NCBI GenBank assembly: GCA_033961575.1
Contig: CM066730.1
Coordinates: 116,773,523 to 116,837,522, forward strand
DNA: 64,000 bases
Origin: Aselliscus stoliczkanus
Taxonomy: Eukaryota; Chordata; Mammalia; Chiroptera; Hipposideridae
Direction: 5' to 3'
Every line of letters starts with the position of its first letter. Positions within the stretch are counted from its first letter, which is position 1. Of this stretch, positions 23,275 through 35,589 are shown piece by piece. The notes under the pieces were generated by a model. It worked only from the letters and a program-made list of their open reading frames with translations, had not been told where the DNA came from and ran no database searches. A program made the translations under genes and the position numbers.

Positions 23275-23725
23275 CTCGTTTTCTCCTCAACATTATTGAG
23301 AAATAATTGACAAATACAATTGTGTATATTTAAAGTGTACAACATGGTGATTTGATATACATTGTGGAATGATTACCAAGACCAAGGTAATTAACACATC
23401 CATCACCTCACATAGTCAATTCATCTTTTTTTCTTTTTTTGTGATGAGAATTCTTAGGATGTACTCTCAGCAATTTTCAAGTATGCAATACCATATTATT
23501 AACTATAGTCATCGTGTTGTACATTAGATCCTCAGAACTTATAACCGAACATTTGTACCCTTTGACCTACACCTCCCCATTTCCCCTCCCCCACCCCTGC
23601 CAACCACCAGAAATTCTGTTTGTCTTTTCTCTTTGAAATCGTTTTGTTTTTTCCCTTTGAGACTCCACATATAAGTGATAGCATACATCATTTGTCTTTC
23701 TCTGGCTTGTTTCAATTAGCAGAGA
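23275..23725 (-). mobile_element. Old LINE-1 3' end, antisense
   Basis: Antisense L1 3' UTR pattern: attgagaaataattgacaaa, agtgtacaacatggtgattt, catccatcacctcacatag, ggatgtactctcagcaattt, and ccacatataagtgatagcat. It is an older, more diverged family than the inserts with target-site duplications. Confidence 0.8.
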
Positions 23726-23729
23726 AGTG

Positions 23730-24490
23730 CAATTACCCACCTATATCCAACCTCCTGGAAGATTTAGAGGTCTAGAACTCAGTAACGCCCTCTCTTAGGG
23801 CCTTGGTTTCTGCCAAAGGAGAATGTGATTATTACCTGTCACACCTCCAGGCCAACACCTGGAATAGCAATGGCGTGCTGATCCACAGTCGAATTTTATC
23901 CAATCCGTGTTAACATTGTTCATGCTTCTAAAAGTTTCAGCTGGGGACTGCTGCATTTAGTGTGTAGCTAAAGCATGTAAGTTGGGTAAGAATAGGGAGT
24001 AAAGGGTGTTTGCTGGACTCACAGCCTATCATAGACCTAGAGATGAACGCAGAAGCTGGGATAAAGGGCAGGTGAGCCTGTAGTATTGGCTGGGGGACGC
24101 CACAGGTGAGCAGCCCTTCCTACTGCCCTGACAGTTGTCCCTCCAGTCCAGCCACGCGCTCTCCCTGCTCACCAGATTGTCATTACAGCTCTGCAGAGTG
24201 TGAGAAGAAAAGATCCCATTACCTTGAAGAATCAATATCTGTTGAGAGATTTGTCCAAGTTCACCTTGTAAATCACTGCTAATATTGTGGCCAGACCTCT
24301 GGCCTTCCTAGTTCCTGCCACTTCTAGTGGGTCTCCCTTCTTGCCTTGGTAAAATATACCTGTCCTTGGATGCCTGAGGGACAGGGATACACAACAAGAG
24401 GTGTTTGTTCCCATCAAGTCAGAGAGTTTGCTACCCAACAGCGGGCCTGTTTTATCCTTCATATTTTCAGAACAAGAAGCAATTGCTGCT
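23730..24490. other. Intron 2 stretch, nothing recognised
   Basis: No exon, RNA gene or nameable repeat. Confidence 0.45.
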
Positions 24491-24499
24491 TTTTATACT

Positions 24500-25110
24500 G
24501 ACTCATTATAAACATTTATTGAGTACCTACTAGGTTTTAGGCAGCATGCTAAAGCTGTGGCCTCTGCCCTGCGGCACTGTAGATCTGTATTCACTCTAAT
24601 GTGTTATGCAATCAAGGTTTATAAGTAATTGGTTAGCTCATGTGCAAGATGGATTACCCAGAGGTAGGTCTGCTCTGTGTGGCCTTTTGAATGTACAATT
24701 TGTAAGGAACCCTTTTTGTAGGCTTATTTGAGGAAATAGGAAACTTACACCCCTCCCAACCCCCTCCCCCACCACAAATCCAAAAAGATAGCAAAGAAAT
24801 ATACACGAGGGCCAAGTGAGGGGATCCAGGCAAAAAATGCTGTGGATGGTCTTTAGAGGCCTCCTGGAAGAGGTAGGACTTGAGTCAGACCTCAGTAGGA
24901 CAAGTGGAGAGGAGAGGTTAAGGCACTGCAGATAGGAAGAAAGGTAGGGTAGTAGGCAGGCATACACATCTCTACAGAGACCAGACCAGGGCTGGGAGTG
25001 GGAAGGGGTAAAAGGGCAGACCAATTTTTGCAATAAGAGGTTTGCATAATAATGATAATCTGGTTTGAAAGGCATTCTGGAGCCAGAGAGAATGGAAGGC
25101 CTTGAATCCT
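24500..25110 (-). mobile_element. Probable decayed L2, antisense
   Basis: It begins with aacatttattgagtacctact and later shows the L2-like order of an aggaagaggtaggac region, ggcattctggagccagag and tggaaggccttgaatcc. Divergence is high and some segments do not fit, so boundaries and identity are uncertain. Confidence 0.45.
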
Positions 25111-25119
25111 AAGATTGTG

Positions 25120-25825
25120 CGGACTTTATGGGCAAACACCTATAGAGAGCAGGTGATATCATTGGTGTGTGAATTGGGCCTGGGGTGCGTATGATGCAAT
25201 AGGAATTGAGGGGCACCTGTTAACTGGACAGATTCAACTTTTGTCAAAACACTATGCAGGCCAAATTAGTCTGTGGCCAATCTTCAGCCTACAGCTAAAT
25301 TGCCTCATCTGGCAATGGAGAGCCCCTGTAAGACCTTGAGGGTACTGATAGGTCAAGAGAAGGAAGTTGCTAAATGCAAAGCAGAGTTTTAGAAAGATGG
25401 GAGGTGGGTTAGAGGAAACTGCTGGGATTGGCCCAGCGCTCTGTGGGTTGTAGGTGGCTCACATGCCAGAGAGAGGCAGAACTGCCCTGTCACAGTAGGA
25501 GCTGCAGAAGGTACATCTGTCAGCAGCCGGCTGAGTCTACAGGGGTGGGAGCAGCAGCCAGGGACGCCCAGCAGGGCTGCAGGTGAGCAGAAAGGGAGCA
25601 GGTTGCTGGAGTGTGAGCTCGGGGAAATCTAGCAGGAGGCAGAGACAGAATAAGCAGGGGACCAAGGTCAAAGAAACCTGGAAGCCAGAATTAGGGATCC
25701 ATCCTAGAAACGAAGATTCCTTAAAGCCTTTGAGCTCTTCCTTTTCTCACCTCCCAGCTGACCTCACCTTCCTTGTTTCCTTCTAACTGAGAAGATGTAA
25801 GTCATCTGGACTGAATGCCCCTAAT
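25120..25825. other. Intron 2 stretch, nothing recognised
   Basis: Purine-rich and somewhat GC-rich. The short open frames have no features of a real protein. Confidence 0.4.
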
Positions 25826-25829
25826 TCTG

Positions 25830-27180
25830 CCCCCTTCCCCAGCCTAGCCAACCTGCAAAGGTCGCCTCCCTACCTTCTACCAGAGCCTACTGCTCCCAGG
25901 AGCTTACGCTCTTCCTTATTTTTGCTCTCCTCTGTATTTGACCATTAAAAAATATCGCTCTGACCTTATTTCCCCTTTGTAACTACTGCTTTGCCTTTCT
26001 GCTTCCTTTTATTATCCTGTTTTCTTAATATCTCAAACCATGGAGGGCTAGCTCTGCCCCTCCCCTGCTAATGAAGCCACCATGGCCCTCCTAGTTGCCG
26101 AATTTAGTGATCTGGCTTGACATCCCTGTTGGGTGGCTGCGTGCTTCATGCTACAGTTCGATGACTTCTTCCCCCTTCTGTTCCTCCTCTACCTCTTGCC
26201 TAATCTCTCCCATTTCTGGACATCCCTGTCTGGCCCCTGTCTCCTTTGGCTTCCCAAGTTCTCCTGAAGTGATCTTACCCCTGTGGAGTGGACCAACGCC
26301 TCTATGTGAATGTCTCCCCAAAGCAGTGTCTCCATCCTCAGCCTCTCTCATGAGTTCTAAATCTGTTTCCAGTAGCCTGTTGTACCCACAGCTGGATGTC
26401 CTGCAGGCACTACAAACTTCGTCTTCCCCTATAAACTTGCTCCATGTATTGTACTGGGTGTCTGCAGCGGAGGTCTCATTTGCCTTGCCTTCCAAGCTGG
26501 AAAGCTTAGTATGGCCATCTCTCTCACCACCTGTATCCAGTTAGTCACCAGACCTACTTGAATGGTGCCTCGGATCCTACTGCAGCCCTTAAACAAAGCC
26601 TTGCCATTCTGTTGCTTACCATTGTCTCTGTCTGGATTCCCTCCTCCCAGTTTTGGCTGTTCCAGGCCCTCCTCCATCCTACCAGCTGAGTCATCTTCCT
26701 GAAAAGCACTGTTAACTGTCTAATCTTTTCTTGGCTCCTCTTGTATATATAATAGATATATCCCGTAGCTGAGATCACAAAGCCCTTTTTACAGTTCTTC
26801 CCAACCTTCTTTTCCAAACACGCCCCTTCCCACGCAGCCCATGCTTCCGTCATGCCAACTCCTCACCATTCTGCAGGTGTACAGAAATTGCCTGATCCTC
26901 TTCTGAGTTTTTCTTAGCACGGCAAACTGCTGTCCATTTTTCAGGATCCTTCTCTGGGGTGTTTTCTGACTCCCTCCGGCAGCATTAATTATCCAGTGCT
27001 TCTATAGCACACTATTTATATGCATACAAGTATTTAGCCTACTTTATTGTAATTTATCCAGTAAATGCCTGTATCTCCTACTAGACTGTGAGCTTGTCAG
27101 GGATAAAACTATGTCTGTCTTCATCTCTGCAGTGCCTGGTATACAGTAGGTAGTCAACAGATGTTTATAAGGAACTAACA
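25830..27180 (+). mobile_element. Long L2 LINE, sense
   Basis: A pyrimidine-rich sense L2 body is followed by a typical L2 3' end: cctactagactgtgagcttg, tcagggataaaactatg, ctgcagtgcctggtatacag and tagtcaacagatgtttata. The upstream part, including 26095-26544, is open in one frame but does not read as intact L2 reverse transcriptase. It is a fossil. Confidence 0.75.
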
Positions 27181-27189
27181 AACACATTC

Positions 27190-29569
27190 CCTGGGTGGGC
27201 CCTGGGACAGGAGCAGAGCAGCTACCCCAGCCTCCATCCTTGACCTAATAAAACCACAGGGATGGTCCCATGGCCACTCAGGACCCTTCTTACTAACCTG
27301 TGGTGTCACGACATGATTTGACACCTGGAATGCACTATGTTGGGGTTCTCACCAGTGAGTTTGCATCAGGGACAGTTTGAACAGGATGCCAAGTAATCCT
27401 GGAACAGGAGTTGACTTGGTGAGTGACCCTGAGGCATAAACGATGTTTTTGGTAAGCTTGGGGCTAAAAGATTGAGGAATCTCCATAGAGTATCTGGTGA
27501 ATATTATGTCTTAATTCCCTTCATCATAGGTTAGCTGGTTGCTTGGGAGGAATTACATCAGGGCTGCTGACAGGACTGGCTACATAAGTGTGGGCCCCCT
27601 GCAAAAAAGTGCCACTAAAGGTACTAAGGTATAAAATTTTTTCCTTTCTTCAGAATATCTCCTCTACTCACATCCATGCTCCATCATCCCATCGGACTTC
27701 ATTTACAAAAGACACGTTCAAAGATAAAATGATTGAAGATGTCACAATGACCACAGCAGAATATTAAGCCAAGCTCAGGCCCTTGTGAGTGCATAGGGCA
27801 CACACATGCCCACGAGGCCAGTCCTGGCTGCTGACTAGTTCCTTGGGCTTGACTAACCCAGGACCAAACTACTGTAATCCAGGGCATTTGGGGAGACTTA
27901 GGTCTCATTGAATTTGCTCCCTCAAAATTACAAGGGCCAGCCAAGTGTGTTGTCTCATGATCAGGCTCCTCGATTGCAAGAGGTATTTTCTTAGTGGCCT
28001 CTCGTCTTCTCCAGGGCAGGTGCCTGTTTCCAGGGTGAGGCTCCTTATCCCCAGCTCAAGCCCTGGCAGGAGGTAGACTGAGGGTGTGTGGCCAAGACAG
28101 CTCCAGGACTCCCACTTACAGCTTATACACACAGGACTCACCAGTGAGTCAGGGGACAGTGTGTCCCCACTCCATGTCTGTCTCAGTGTCCCTAGCTGGG
28201 TCCAGGACAAGGCTGATGCAATAAGTGGTATATCCACAACAGTCCTCCTGACGGGGCTCACTTCAAGGACCCCAAATATGGGCCTCATATAAAGGTAGGG
28301 ACTTCTCGTGCAACTTGAACAATTCTTCCCTTGGAAGATCATTGTTTTTCATCTGCAGGGTATGTTCCCAGCTCCTTAGAGTTGGGCCTGATGTTCTATC
28401 AAAGGCTCTGGGCTCTCCAGAGGCATTCTCCTGAGTTTGTTTCTGAGGATTCAGACAAAGTTCCTAGGATCTGTATGGTCACTCGAGTTCCTGCTATCGC
28501 TCCAGAGATATGTGGCAAACTTATGAACTCTGTTTTAGAGTGAACTTCAGGGCACTGTGCTGGGGCTGGGGAACTACTGAGGATGCTGAGGTGGCATGCC
28601 AGACCCAAGTCCTTCTCGGTGTGCTAATTGTATCTCTGTGCAGCTTAGGAGCTAAAAATGTGTCTCTTCAGTAGCATGGAATGGACCCTCAGAAGGACAA
28701 AGAGGCAGTCCTATAAGAAGTTGATGCTAATTTATGGGGCAATAACTGGACTCTCCTCCATTTGTTCTAACTTGAAGGAAAAATATTGTTCCTCTGCTTT
28801 AAGGCAACTGGCAGTTCAGGGAAGGTAGCATTGATGCAAGCCTGGAGAAGCCTTAGGCTTCCTGATTCTTCTTTATTGGCTTCTCTATAATAAGGGATTG
28901 TGCAGACCCTCCTGACTCAGGGAGTCTCTCTGAATGTGGTCCCCAGGGACAAGGCCAAGAACCAGCCACTAGATTCTAGATTTCTGGACTTCTGTCATTT
29001 GGGAGGTACAGTGGCCAGCATGGGAGCCCTGCAGGGACAGTCCAGTTCTTAAATTGAGGGCTTCCTTGGATTTCTTTAAGCTCAGGAATAAGGTAACATA
29101 GGAGAGTTCTCTGCTGGAGGTGAGAGTCAGGCCTACTCCTGCCCCAGATGGAAAAGCTGTGGCTAGGCTCCAGCCTCAGGGCTCTCAGGGTTGTGGAGTG
29201 CAGGGGCCATGGCTTTCAGGACCTGGCAAAAAAGGATGCAGATCTTTAAACGGAGGCATTCTCTGGGACCTGACTCTGCAGGCCCTTTGAAGCCCCTAGG
29301 GTTAGGCTCTGGGGACCTGGGTATTTAAGGACTGCCTCAGGAGAGAGCAGCCACCTTGGATCATTTAGACATTGGCTGAACTAGGCATTGGACATTCAGG
29401 GAACACAGCTGAGCCAGGGCGCATGGGGTCATCAGCCAGATTCAACCTTGGACAAGGGAAAAGTGAGTCTGAGGGATCTGTAAGAGGGCCTCATTCTCTT
29501 AAGACCCCGTAAAGACTTACTTGAGCACGCTGATGCATGTCCCGTATTTATCAGTCAGGGGGCAGTAGG
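27190..29569. other. GC-richer intronic block of unknown origin, first part
   Basis: Visibly richer in G and C than the surrounding intron, poor in CpG, and free of repeats I recognise. A TATTTAAG motif lies near 29322. It could be a decayed LTR-type element, a non-coding transcript or plain unique sequence. No coding frame is convincing. It continues after the SINE at 29585-30036. Confidence 0.35.
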
Positions 29570-29584
29570 CTGGGACAACTTTTC

Positions 29585-30036
29585 TTTTTTTTTAAATATT
29601 TTTTATTGGGGGAGGGGAACAGCGTTGGGGATCCAGGGAAGGGGAACAGACAAGTTGCTGTCCTTTTGTTCTTCAGTCTAGTTGTGGAAGATGTTGCTTC
29701 ACTGGCCCATGTTGGTATCGTCATTGCGCTCTTCCCGGGTGAGACAGATCGGTCTCTGGCCTCTGGATGGCCGCTCATGGCAGCTCTTGGCAGCTCACAC
29801 CAGCTGTCAGCTGCTCATGCTGGCTGCCAGCCACTCACTGTAGCCTATGGCAGCCCACTGCAGCAGGGGCTGCAGCTATGCCATCCTGGGAATTCACAGC
29901 AGCCCAGCTCCAGGTTGAGCTGTTGTTCACCATCTTAGCTGTAGAGGGCAGTGTCACTGGCCCTCATATGTGGGACCTGAACTGGGGCCGCTGGCATCCC
30001 AAGCCAGCTGTTAACCAATGCGCCACTCGGCTGGCC
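29585..30036 (-). mobile_element. Long (about 450 bp) tRNA-derived SINE, antisense, full length
   Basis: Read on the minus strand: a tRNA-like head (ggccagccgagtggcgcatt, A box gtggcgcattggttaa, B box agttcaggtccc), then cacatatgagggccagtg and acactgccctctacag; a unique middle of about 230 bp rich in agctgccatgagcggc-type units; then the tail gaacaaaaggacagcaact, tgttccccttccc, cccctcccccaataaa and poly-A. A 15-bp direct repeat, ctgggacaacttttc, flanks it at 29570-29584 and 30037-30051 without mismatch. Open frames inside it are not genes. Confidence 0.93.
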
Positions 30037-30051
30037 CTGGGACAACTTTTC

Positions 30052-33000
30052 ATATGGTGAATGTGAAAGGTTCGATGCAAGGCTCATGCCACTCATTCTC
30101 CACAAAAGATACGTTTTCTAACATCTCTCGGCTCCTCTTGAGTTTCCTGAAGAGTCTCTGAGCATTCCCTTGGTATAGGGGGACAAATGGCCCCATGGGG
30201 TCCTGTGACCTAACTGGGTGGAGCTTCTCCAACACCTCCAGGCAATGAAGGGGCATGAGGTGATGGAAGGATCTGCATTTAAGTTAAGTTAAGGAAGTAG
30301 TAGAGGGCTGTCCACATTTAGATGGAAGGCACTTGTTCCCTTCAAGCTGCCACTGCCTGAGCTCTGCATCAGGTGACAGCCTAGGTCAGCTGGCAGGCTG
30401 GGGCCCAAGCTGTTGGAGGACATGCTGCAGGGAAGGTAGGGGCTGGATCTGGGCAGGCTCCCAGGGCCTGTTCCTGCTGTTTAAGGCAGTGCTGAGGGGG
30501 TGCCACAGACACATCAGTGTGAAGTGGCATATCCTAAATGACAGCACAGCAGCATGAGCCCTAGAATAGTGCCACCGAGGAAGGGTTGGGATCTAGGCAG
30601 GACATCTGGAGACAACAGATGCCATTTTCTCCCAACAACCACTGCAGGAAGGCCACCTTGGGATCCACAGGAAGTCAGTTAGGGAGGCAGGGCTGCAGAT
30701 AATAAGAACCTGGTTACTGTCCTGGGCCAGGCTGGGGTCAGGATGGATGGATGAGTCCTCTGGAGGGCTGGCAGGTTCCTGAAGGATTAACAGGAGCTGA
30801 AGAGAGTCCCAGCTTCAGCTGACCTGGAATGCCAGGTGGGTTACCATGGAGACCTAATTAGCTGGGTGAAGATAAAGCAGATGCTAGTATTAGAGCTAAA
30901 CTGAGATTTGGGGCTCCTCAGATTCCTCCTGATCAGAGATGGACTCTAACTGACTCCAAGTGTTTGGTTTAGAAGGCCACAGAAAGAGCACCCAGACAAT
31001 TCATTAGACAAATGTGTTTTCTGGAGGTGGTGTGGTGCTTTGTATCAAGATCCCCTGGGCAACGTTTCCAACATATGCACGAGTTCTCCCCCCGCCTCTT
31101 ATATACACAGACCAGTTTCTAATTTCTGCAGATAGAGCCCTAACATGCATACTTTGAAGAAATATCCTCATCCCATGCACAAACCCTTGAGAGGTAGGTT
31201 TACTGTGATAACAGTGAGGAAAAAAAAGGAAGAAATGGATTTAAAAGACCTTGAAACAATAGACACCTCAGCAAATGGAGACATAGTGGGCAAAAAGGGA
31301 GGAGCAAATTGATGAATCCAGCTTCAGAATTTTACATTTGGATGGCTGAAAGAACAAAGGAAAATGGTGGTTTAGAAATGGAAGGAGTTCAATGAGGTAG
31401 AGGCCCCAAATGGAATCTCTGGTTCCTAGAGAACATAAGATATCATTTCTTTTAAAACCTTTGGAAAATTCTCTCTCCAGCCCCAATCTCTAGGAGAATA
31501 AACCACAGGGTAGCCGCTCAAAAACTCTCAGCATGTTGAAACTGTGTATAAGTGCTCTGATTGATCTTGATTTATAATACATTTCTCCTGTTCTGCCTGC
31601 ATACCATAAAGAGACCGAACACATTTTTTTTTTGGTCATTGTCTTGTTCTTTTAGTTATTAGGAATAAACTATATTTCGTTAGGTTGAAATTAGCCAGTT
31701 TGAATTTGTTTCACGTCCCATTTGCTCTGACACAAATAATCCCATTGAGGATAATGAAAACAATTTAATGGTGTGGGTCTGAAGGAGAAAACAATATTAC
31801 TCAAGCTATTGACACCAGGGGACTTCATGCTGACCTCTCCCAATGACCTACAAACTGTGCTTCCAGTATTATTGCACTCTTGAGGAAGCAGGGAATGAAA
31901 TCTTGCCCAAAAAATATTTCAGAGAATGCTTCATGTGAAAAAGTCATAAAAGGGGGAGGGCAGAAAAATATAAGTAGCTATAGATGAGAGGGGAGAAGGG
32001 ACTTTTAAAATTAACCTGATGACACGGTTTACTAGCATAGAGCAGCGTGCCTTCAACACCAGTATGTCTGAATTGGGCACAGGAGCCTGTTGTTATGGCA
32101 TCTTGAAAATAAAAATTGCATGGGGTTCTGCAATATTGTGTTTTAAGATTCTTTAATAGGACTGGGACTTTCAAACAAGTACCAATTAGGCATCGCATTT
32201 CTAACCTTAATTCTCTGTGTGAGGTGAACTTCTTTGAGGCGGGGCCGGCGTACCTCATCCATCTTTAGATTCATTGCCTAATGTGCTATACGTGGTTGGG
32301 CTCAAGAAATGTTTGTTGAATTGAATTATCTACGTAAAGAATTCTTTAAGAAGAATTCTTTGTTGCTGTGAAACATCTCTGGATGACACCGCCAAGGAAG
32401 AGAGAATAATAATTATTATTTAAGAAATAATGTCTAGGGGCAGTGTAATTGGTCATTGCCTACTATTTCAGTTACATAACTGAAACATCTTTGAAGTGCC
32501 TTTTTTTGATACGGAAATTTATGTCGGGAGTCTTTGTTGACAATCTTTTATAATCGATCAACTCACTACCTTGAATTTATTTATTATCTTACTAGACCCC
32601 TGGGGCTGGAAAATTGATAGAACTTTGTAAGACTGGGCTAAAGGTTGCTTGCTTGAAGCCGAAGGAATTGGAGCCCAGCCCCCTTATTTAGAAATGAGCC
32701 CTCTTATTCGAAGCATTGGTAAGAGAATAACTTACAGGATACTGGCTGCATGGAACTGGTAGAACATGTTGTCCTGCCCGCTTGTTTGTACACCTTGTTG
32801 GTATATAACGGTAGCATTGCCACAACAAGCAAACCTTTAGAAACTTCCTGATGAATAATTTCTCCCTTCCTGCAGGTTGGCGGAATCACTACCTCTGCTT
32901 TCTATAAGTCTCATATTTCCTTCAAGTAAAGATATGTTTGTTTTATCAAAGCCTGTATTTTTTCATCTTTCTCAAAAATCTTGAGTATTTATTCTAGAGA

Positions 33001-33280
33001 TTTTCCTAAATTGTTGTGGTTTCTGGCTTTGAATGCATAAAAGCATTTACATGAGCATAATTAAAATATTATATAATTAAAAGATAACAGGCCTTGGTGA
33101 TGATGGACCAACACACTTTGCAGGGTGAGAAACACACAGGGTTTTCACTGCAGTTTTGTTTTATTTTGTAGTTCCAAGGGCACGCGTGTTACTGCTCCTG
33201 ACTCCACCCATCCCTTTCATCTTGGAGGGATTCATAATTCACAGAGCCTTGTCACGTACCTTTGCTCTGGGTGACGGGTG
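30052..33280. other. Intron 2 stretch; GC-richer block to about 31000, then unassigned AT-rich sequence
   Basis: The GC-richer block from 27190 continues to about 31000. Beyond that the sequence is AT-rich and I recognise no exon, RNA gene or repeat family. Confidence 0.35.
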
Positions 33281-33284
33281 ATGC

Positions 33285-33465
33285 ATGGAATGACACAATG
33301 GCTTAAAGTCCGAGCATTTGATTCCAATTCTGCTATCGGAGGGAGACATTTAATGTCTCACTTCCCAAATTTCCTTATTTGTAAAAGTCATAACACAAAC
33401 ACCTGCTAGAGTGTATTCTTAGGAGTAAATGAAATACTATGCTAACAAGAAGCTTAAACAATAAC
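33285..33465 (+). mobile_element. MIR SINE, sense
   Basis: Diverged sense MIR: gattccaattctgctatc, cacttcccaaatttccttatttgtaaaag, acacctgctagagtg and gagtaaatgaaatact. Confidence 0.65.
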
Positions 33466-33474
33466 ATAATGGCT

Positions 33475-33665
33475 TCTTGGAATTTACTGAGTGATTTTAA
33501 AATGTTTTCAGAACTCATCCCATGAGTTTGATTTAGCCACCCAAGAACACTGAGCAGTAGACAGGACAGGAAGGCCTAGCCTCATTTTATGGATCTGGAA
33601 GAAAGCCTACAGAGGTGACAGGATTTGTTAATCCAAGCATCGAGACTAGAGCTCAATAGTACTGT
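33475..33665 (-). mobile_element. Possible MIR SINE, antisense
   Basis: Order of weak antisense MIR phrases: cagaactcatcccatg, cctcattttatggatctgg and agaggtgacaggatttg, followed by gagactagagctcaatag. Very diverged. Confidence 0.4.
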
Positions 33666-33714
33666 AAATAGTTTGATAAATATTAAAATGCTTTGGCTTC
33701 AGAATGGTGTTTAA

Positions 33715-34126
33715 AACCTTTATTATTTTTGTTGTTATGAATGTAATACCTACTTGCTACTAAAATGTACACAGTACAGAAATTTACGATTTAGAAAATG
33801 GAAGTCCCCCCTTCAGCCCTTTCTCTTTATAGAAATCAGAACTGCGGTTAATAGTTTGATGATCTATTGTGCAGAGATTTTCCCGGCAGATAATAAAAGT
33901 GTATGTGTAGTACTCACACACACACAGTAATGATTTTTCCAGAAATGTGTTTTTAATTGTCATAGTGATTCTCCAGCTTGCGTTTTCCATTTGACAATAC
34001 ATCTTGGATATTTTTTTCATATTTGTCTAATTCTGTTCAGGTACTATATAAGAATACATTGTATTCCATACTGAATTGTCAATATTTTATGGGCTACTTC
34101 TAATTTTTTGCCATTACAAATAATGC

Positions 34127-34172
<46 letters not shown>

Positions 34173-34400
34173 ATATATATATACACACACATATATATAT
34201 TTGTGGGACAATTTTTATGGATTATATTACTTGAGAATTGGTAGGTCAAGAAAATGCCTGTTTAAAATTTGGCTAGATATATCTAAATTGTCCTCCAACA
34301 GATTATATCAATCTACACTTCCACAAACAATGCAGTACTCTTTCTCTTTATGTCTTCCATCAGCTCCCAGTTTTTATAATTCACATACCTTTAAATGAAG
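33715..34400 (-). mobile_element. Old L1 ORF2 3' region, antisense, with GT/AT microsatellite
   Basis: The antisense L1 order is readable: gacaatacatcttggat, attgtattccatactgaat, ggctacttctaattttttgcc, attacaaataatgcttctg, ttggtaggtcaagaaaatgcc, aaattgtcctccaacag and aatctacacttccacaaac. ORF2 is destroyed. Confidence 0.75.
34129..34200. repeat. (GT)n-(AT)n microsatellite
   Basis: About 19 GT units pass into alternating AT and a short ACAC run. Confidence 0.97.
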
Positions 34401-34552
34401 CATTTCTGCTTTAGCACAAGACATTTGAAAGAGTGGAAAGCTATCCATCTATCAACTCCTGTCAACAAACCAAGAGCAGAAAGCATAGAGGAGTAAATTA
34501 AAGCTGACAGGGATGTGAGCACATGTTAAGCTAGAAATTGAGATATGTGGCT

Positions 34553-34800
34553 TCCATTCATTCAAATAGGATTTACTGCAGGCCAGGCCCTATGTAGACC
34601 CTGGGAACACAGTGATAAACAAAACAAAATCTCTGCCTTCAGAAGCTTATAGTCTAGTGTGGGTGAACCGTAAACAAATAATTTAAAATATAATTTCAAG
34701 TAGTGTTAAGATCTCTGATGAAAAGTAAAGCAGAGAAAGGGATAAGGAGTGACAGGGCAGAGCTGGTGGGAGAGGAAGCTACCTTAGACTGGATGCTCCT
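34553..34800 (-). mobile_element. L2 LINE 3' fragment, antisense
   Basis: Antisense L2: attcattcaaataggatttactg, gccaggccctatgtag, gtgataaacaaaacaaaatctc and agaagcttatagtctagtg, then gatgaaaagtaaagcag. Confidence 0.8.
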
Positions 34801-35154
34801 GGGTGTTTCTCTACTGATGTGATGCCAGAATAGAAACTCAAATGCAGGAAGGGCTGAGCTCAGTGATGGTCTGAAGGGAAAGTTCCACATTGACACAGCT
34901 GGACACAGCAAGAGCAGCAGCCCTGAGAAAGGAGCAATTTGGGGGTTCCAAAATAGCCCCAAAGCTTCAGTGAAGGCCATGTCAAGTGAATGAATTTGTG
35001 AAATGCTCGTGTCCTTTTAGAAGAGCAATACTATCAGTGTAGGCCAGGGTTTTAATCACTAAAACCCATTGGTGAGTCTCTGCCAGTGTCCAGCAGATGC
35101 AGAGTTCTACACAGCCTCTCTCCCTAGCAATACAACTGCTTGAATTGAAACTTA

Positions 35155-35577
35155 TTTTTAATTTTTTTAAATGAGTTTCAGGTGTACAAAACAATGTACT
35201 AGACATTTCACTCCTCACAAAGTGATAACCCCCTCCCCCAATCTATTGCCCCTCTGACATCATATATATCTATTACAATTCCATTGACTCTATTCCGTAT
35301 GCTGTACTCCATATCCCATAAATTATAGTTGACATTCAATATTATTCAGCTCCAGCTTCAGGTGTACAATGCAGTGGTGAATCATCAGAGATATAGAGGA
35401 AAATCTGATGGTTGCTAGTTGGGAGTGGGGTAGGGATGAGGGAGAAGGGGAAGGGATTAGACAGCATAAATTGGTAACTACAATATTGCCACAGGGACAT
35501 GAAAGACAGTTTGGGAGATATAATCAATAATGTTGTACAGATTTTGTAGGGTGTCTGTAAGATGGGCCCATGTCTGT
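35155..35577 (-). mobile_element. L1 3' end with 5' inversion, target-site duplication present
   Basis: The first half (35155 to about 35385) is antisense: tgagtttcaggtgtacaaaac, cctcacaaagtgataaccc, ctctattccgtatgctgt and cttcaggtgtacaatgcag. The second half (about 35395-35577) switches to the sense strand of a more 5' part of an L1 3' UTR: ggttgctagttgggagtgg, gggattagacagcataaattgg and tcaataatgttgtacag. An 11-bp direct repeat, attgaaactta, flanks the whole at 35144-35154 and 35578-35588. One insertion event with twin priming explains this. Confidence 0.8.
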
Positions 35578-35589
35578 ATTGAAACTTAC

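Noticed and set aside
24638..25075. 145-residue minus-strand frame
   Set aside because: It overlaps a probable decayed L2 and has no conserved motif.
26095..26544. 149-residue frame in the intron
   Set aside because: It lies in a sense L2 fossil. The translation is low-complexity Ser/Pro/Leu and does not match an L2 reverse transcriptase.
27905..28342. 145-residue minus-strand frame in the GC-richer block
   Set aside because: I looked for signs of a processed gene or retroviral protein. There is no motif, no poly-A tail and no flanking duplication.
27600..30060. Endogenous retrovirus
   Set aside because: No paired long terminal repeats, primer-binding site or gag/pol motif could be seen, so I left the block unassigned.
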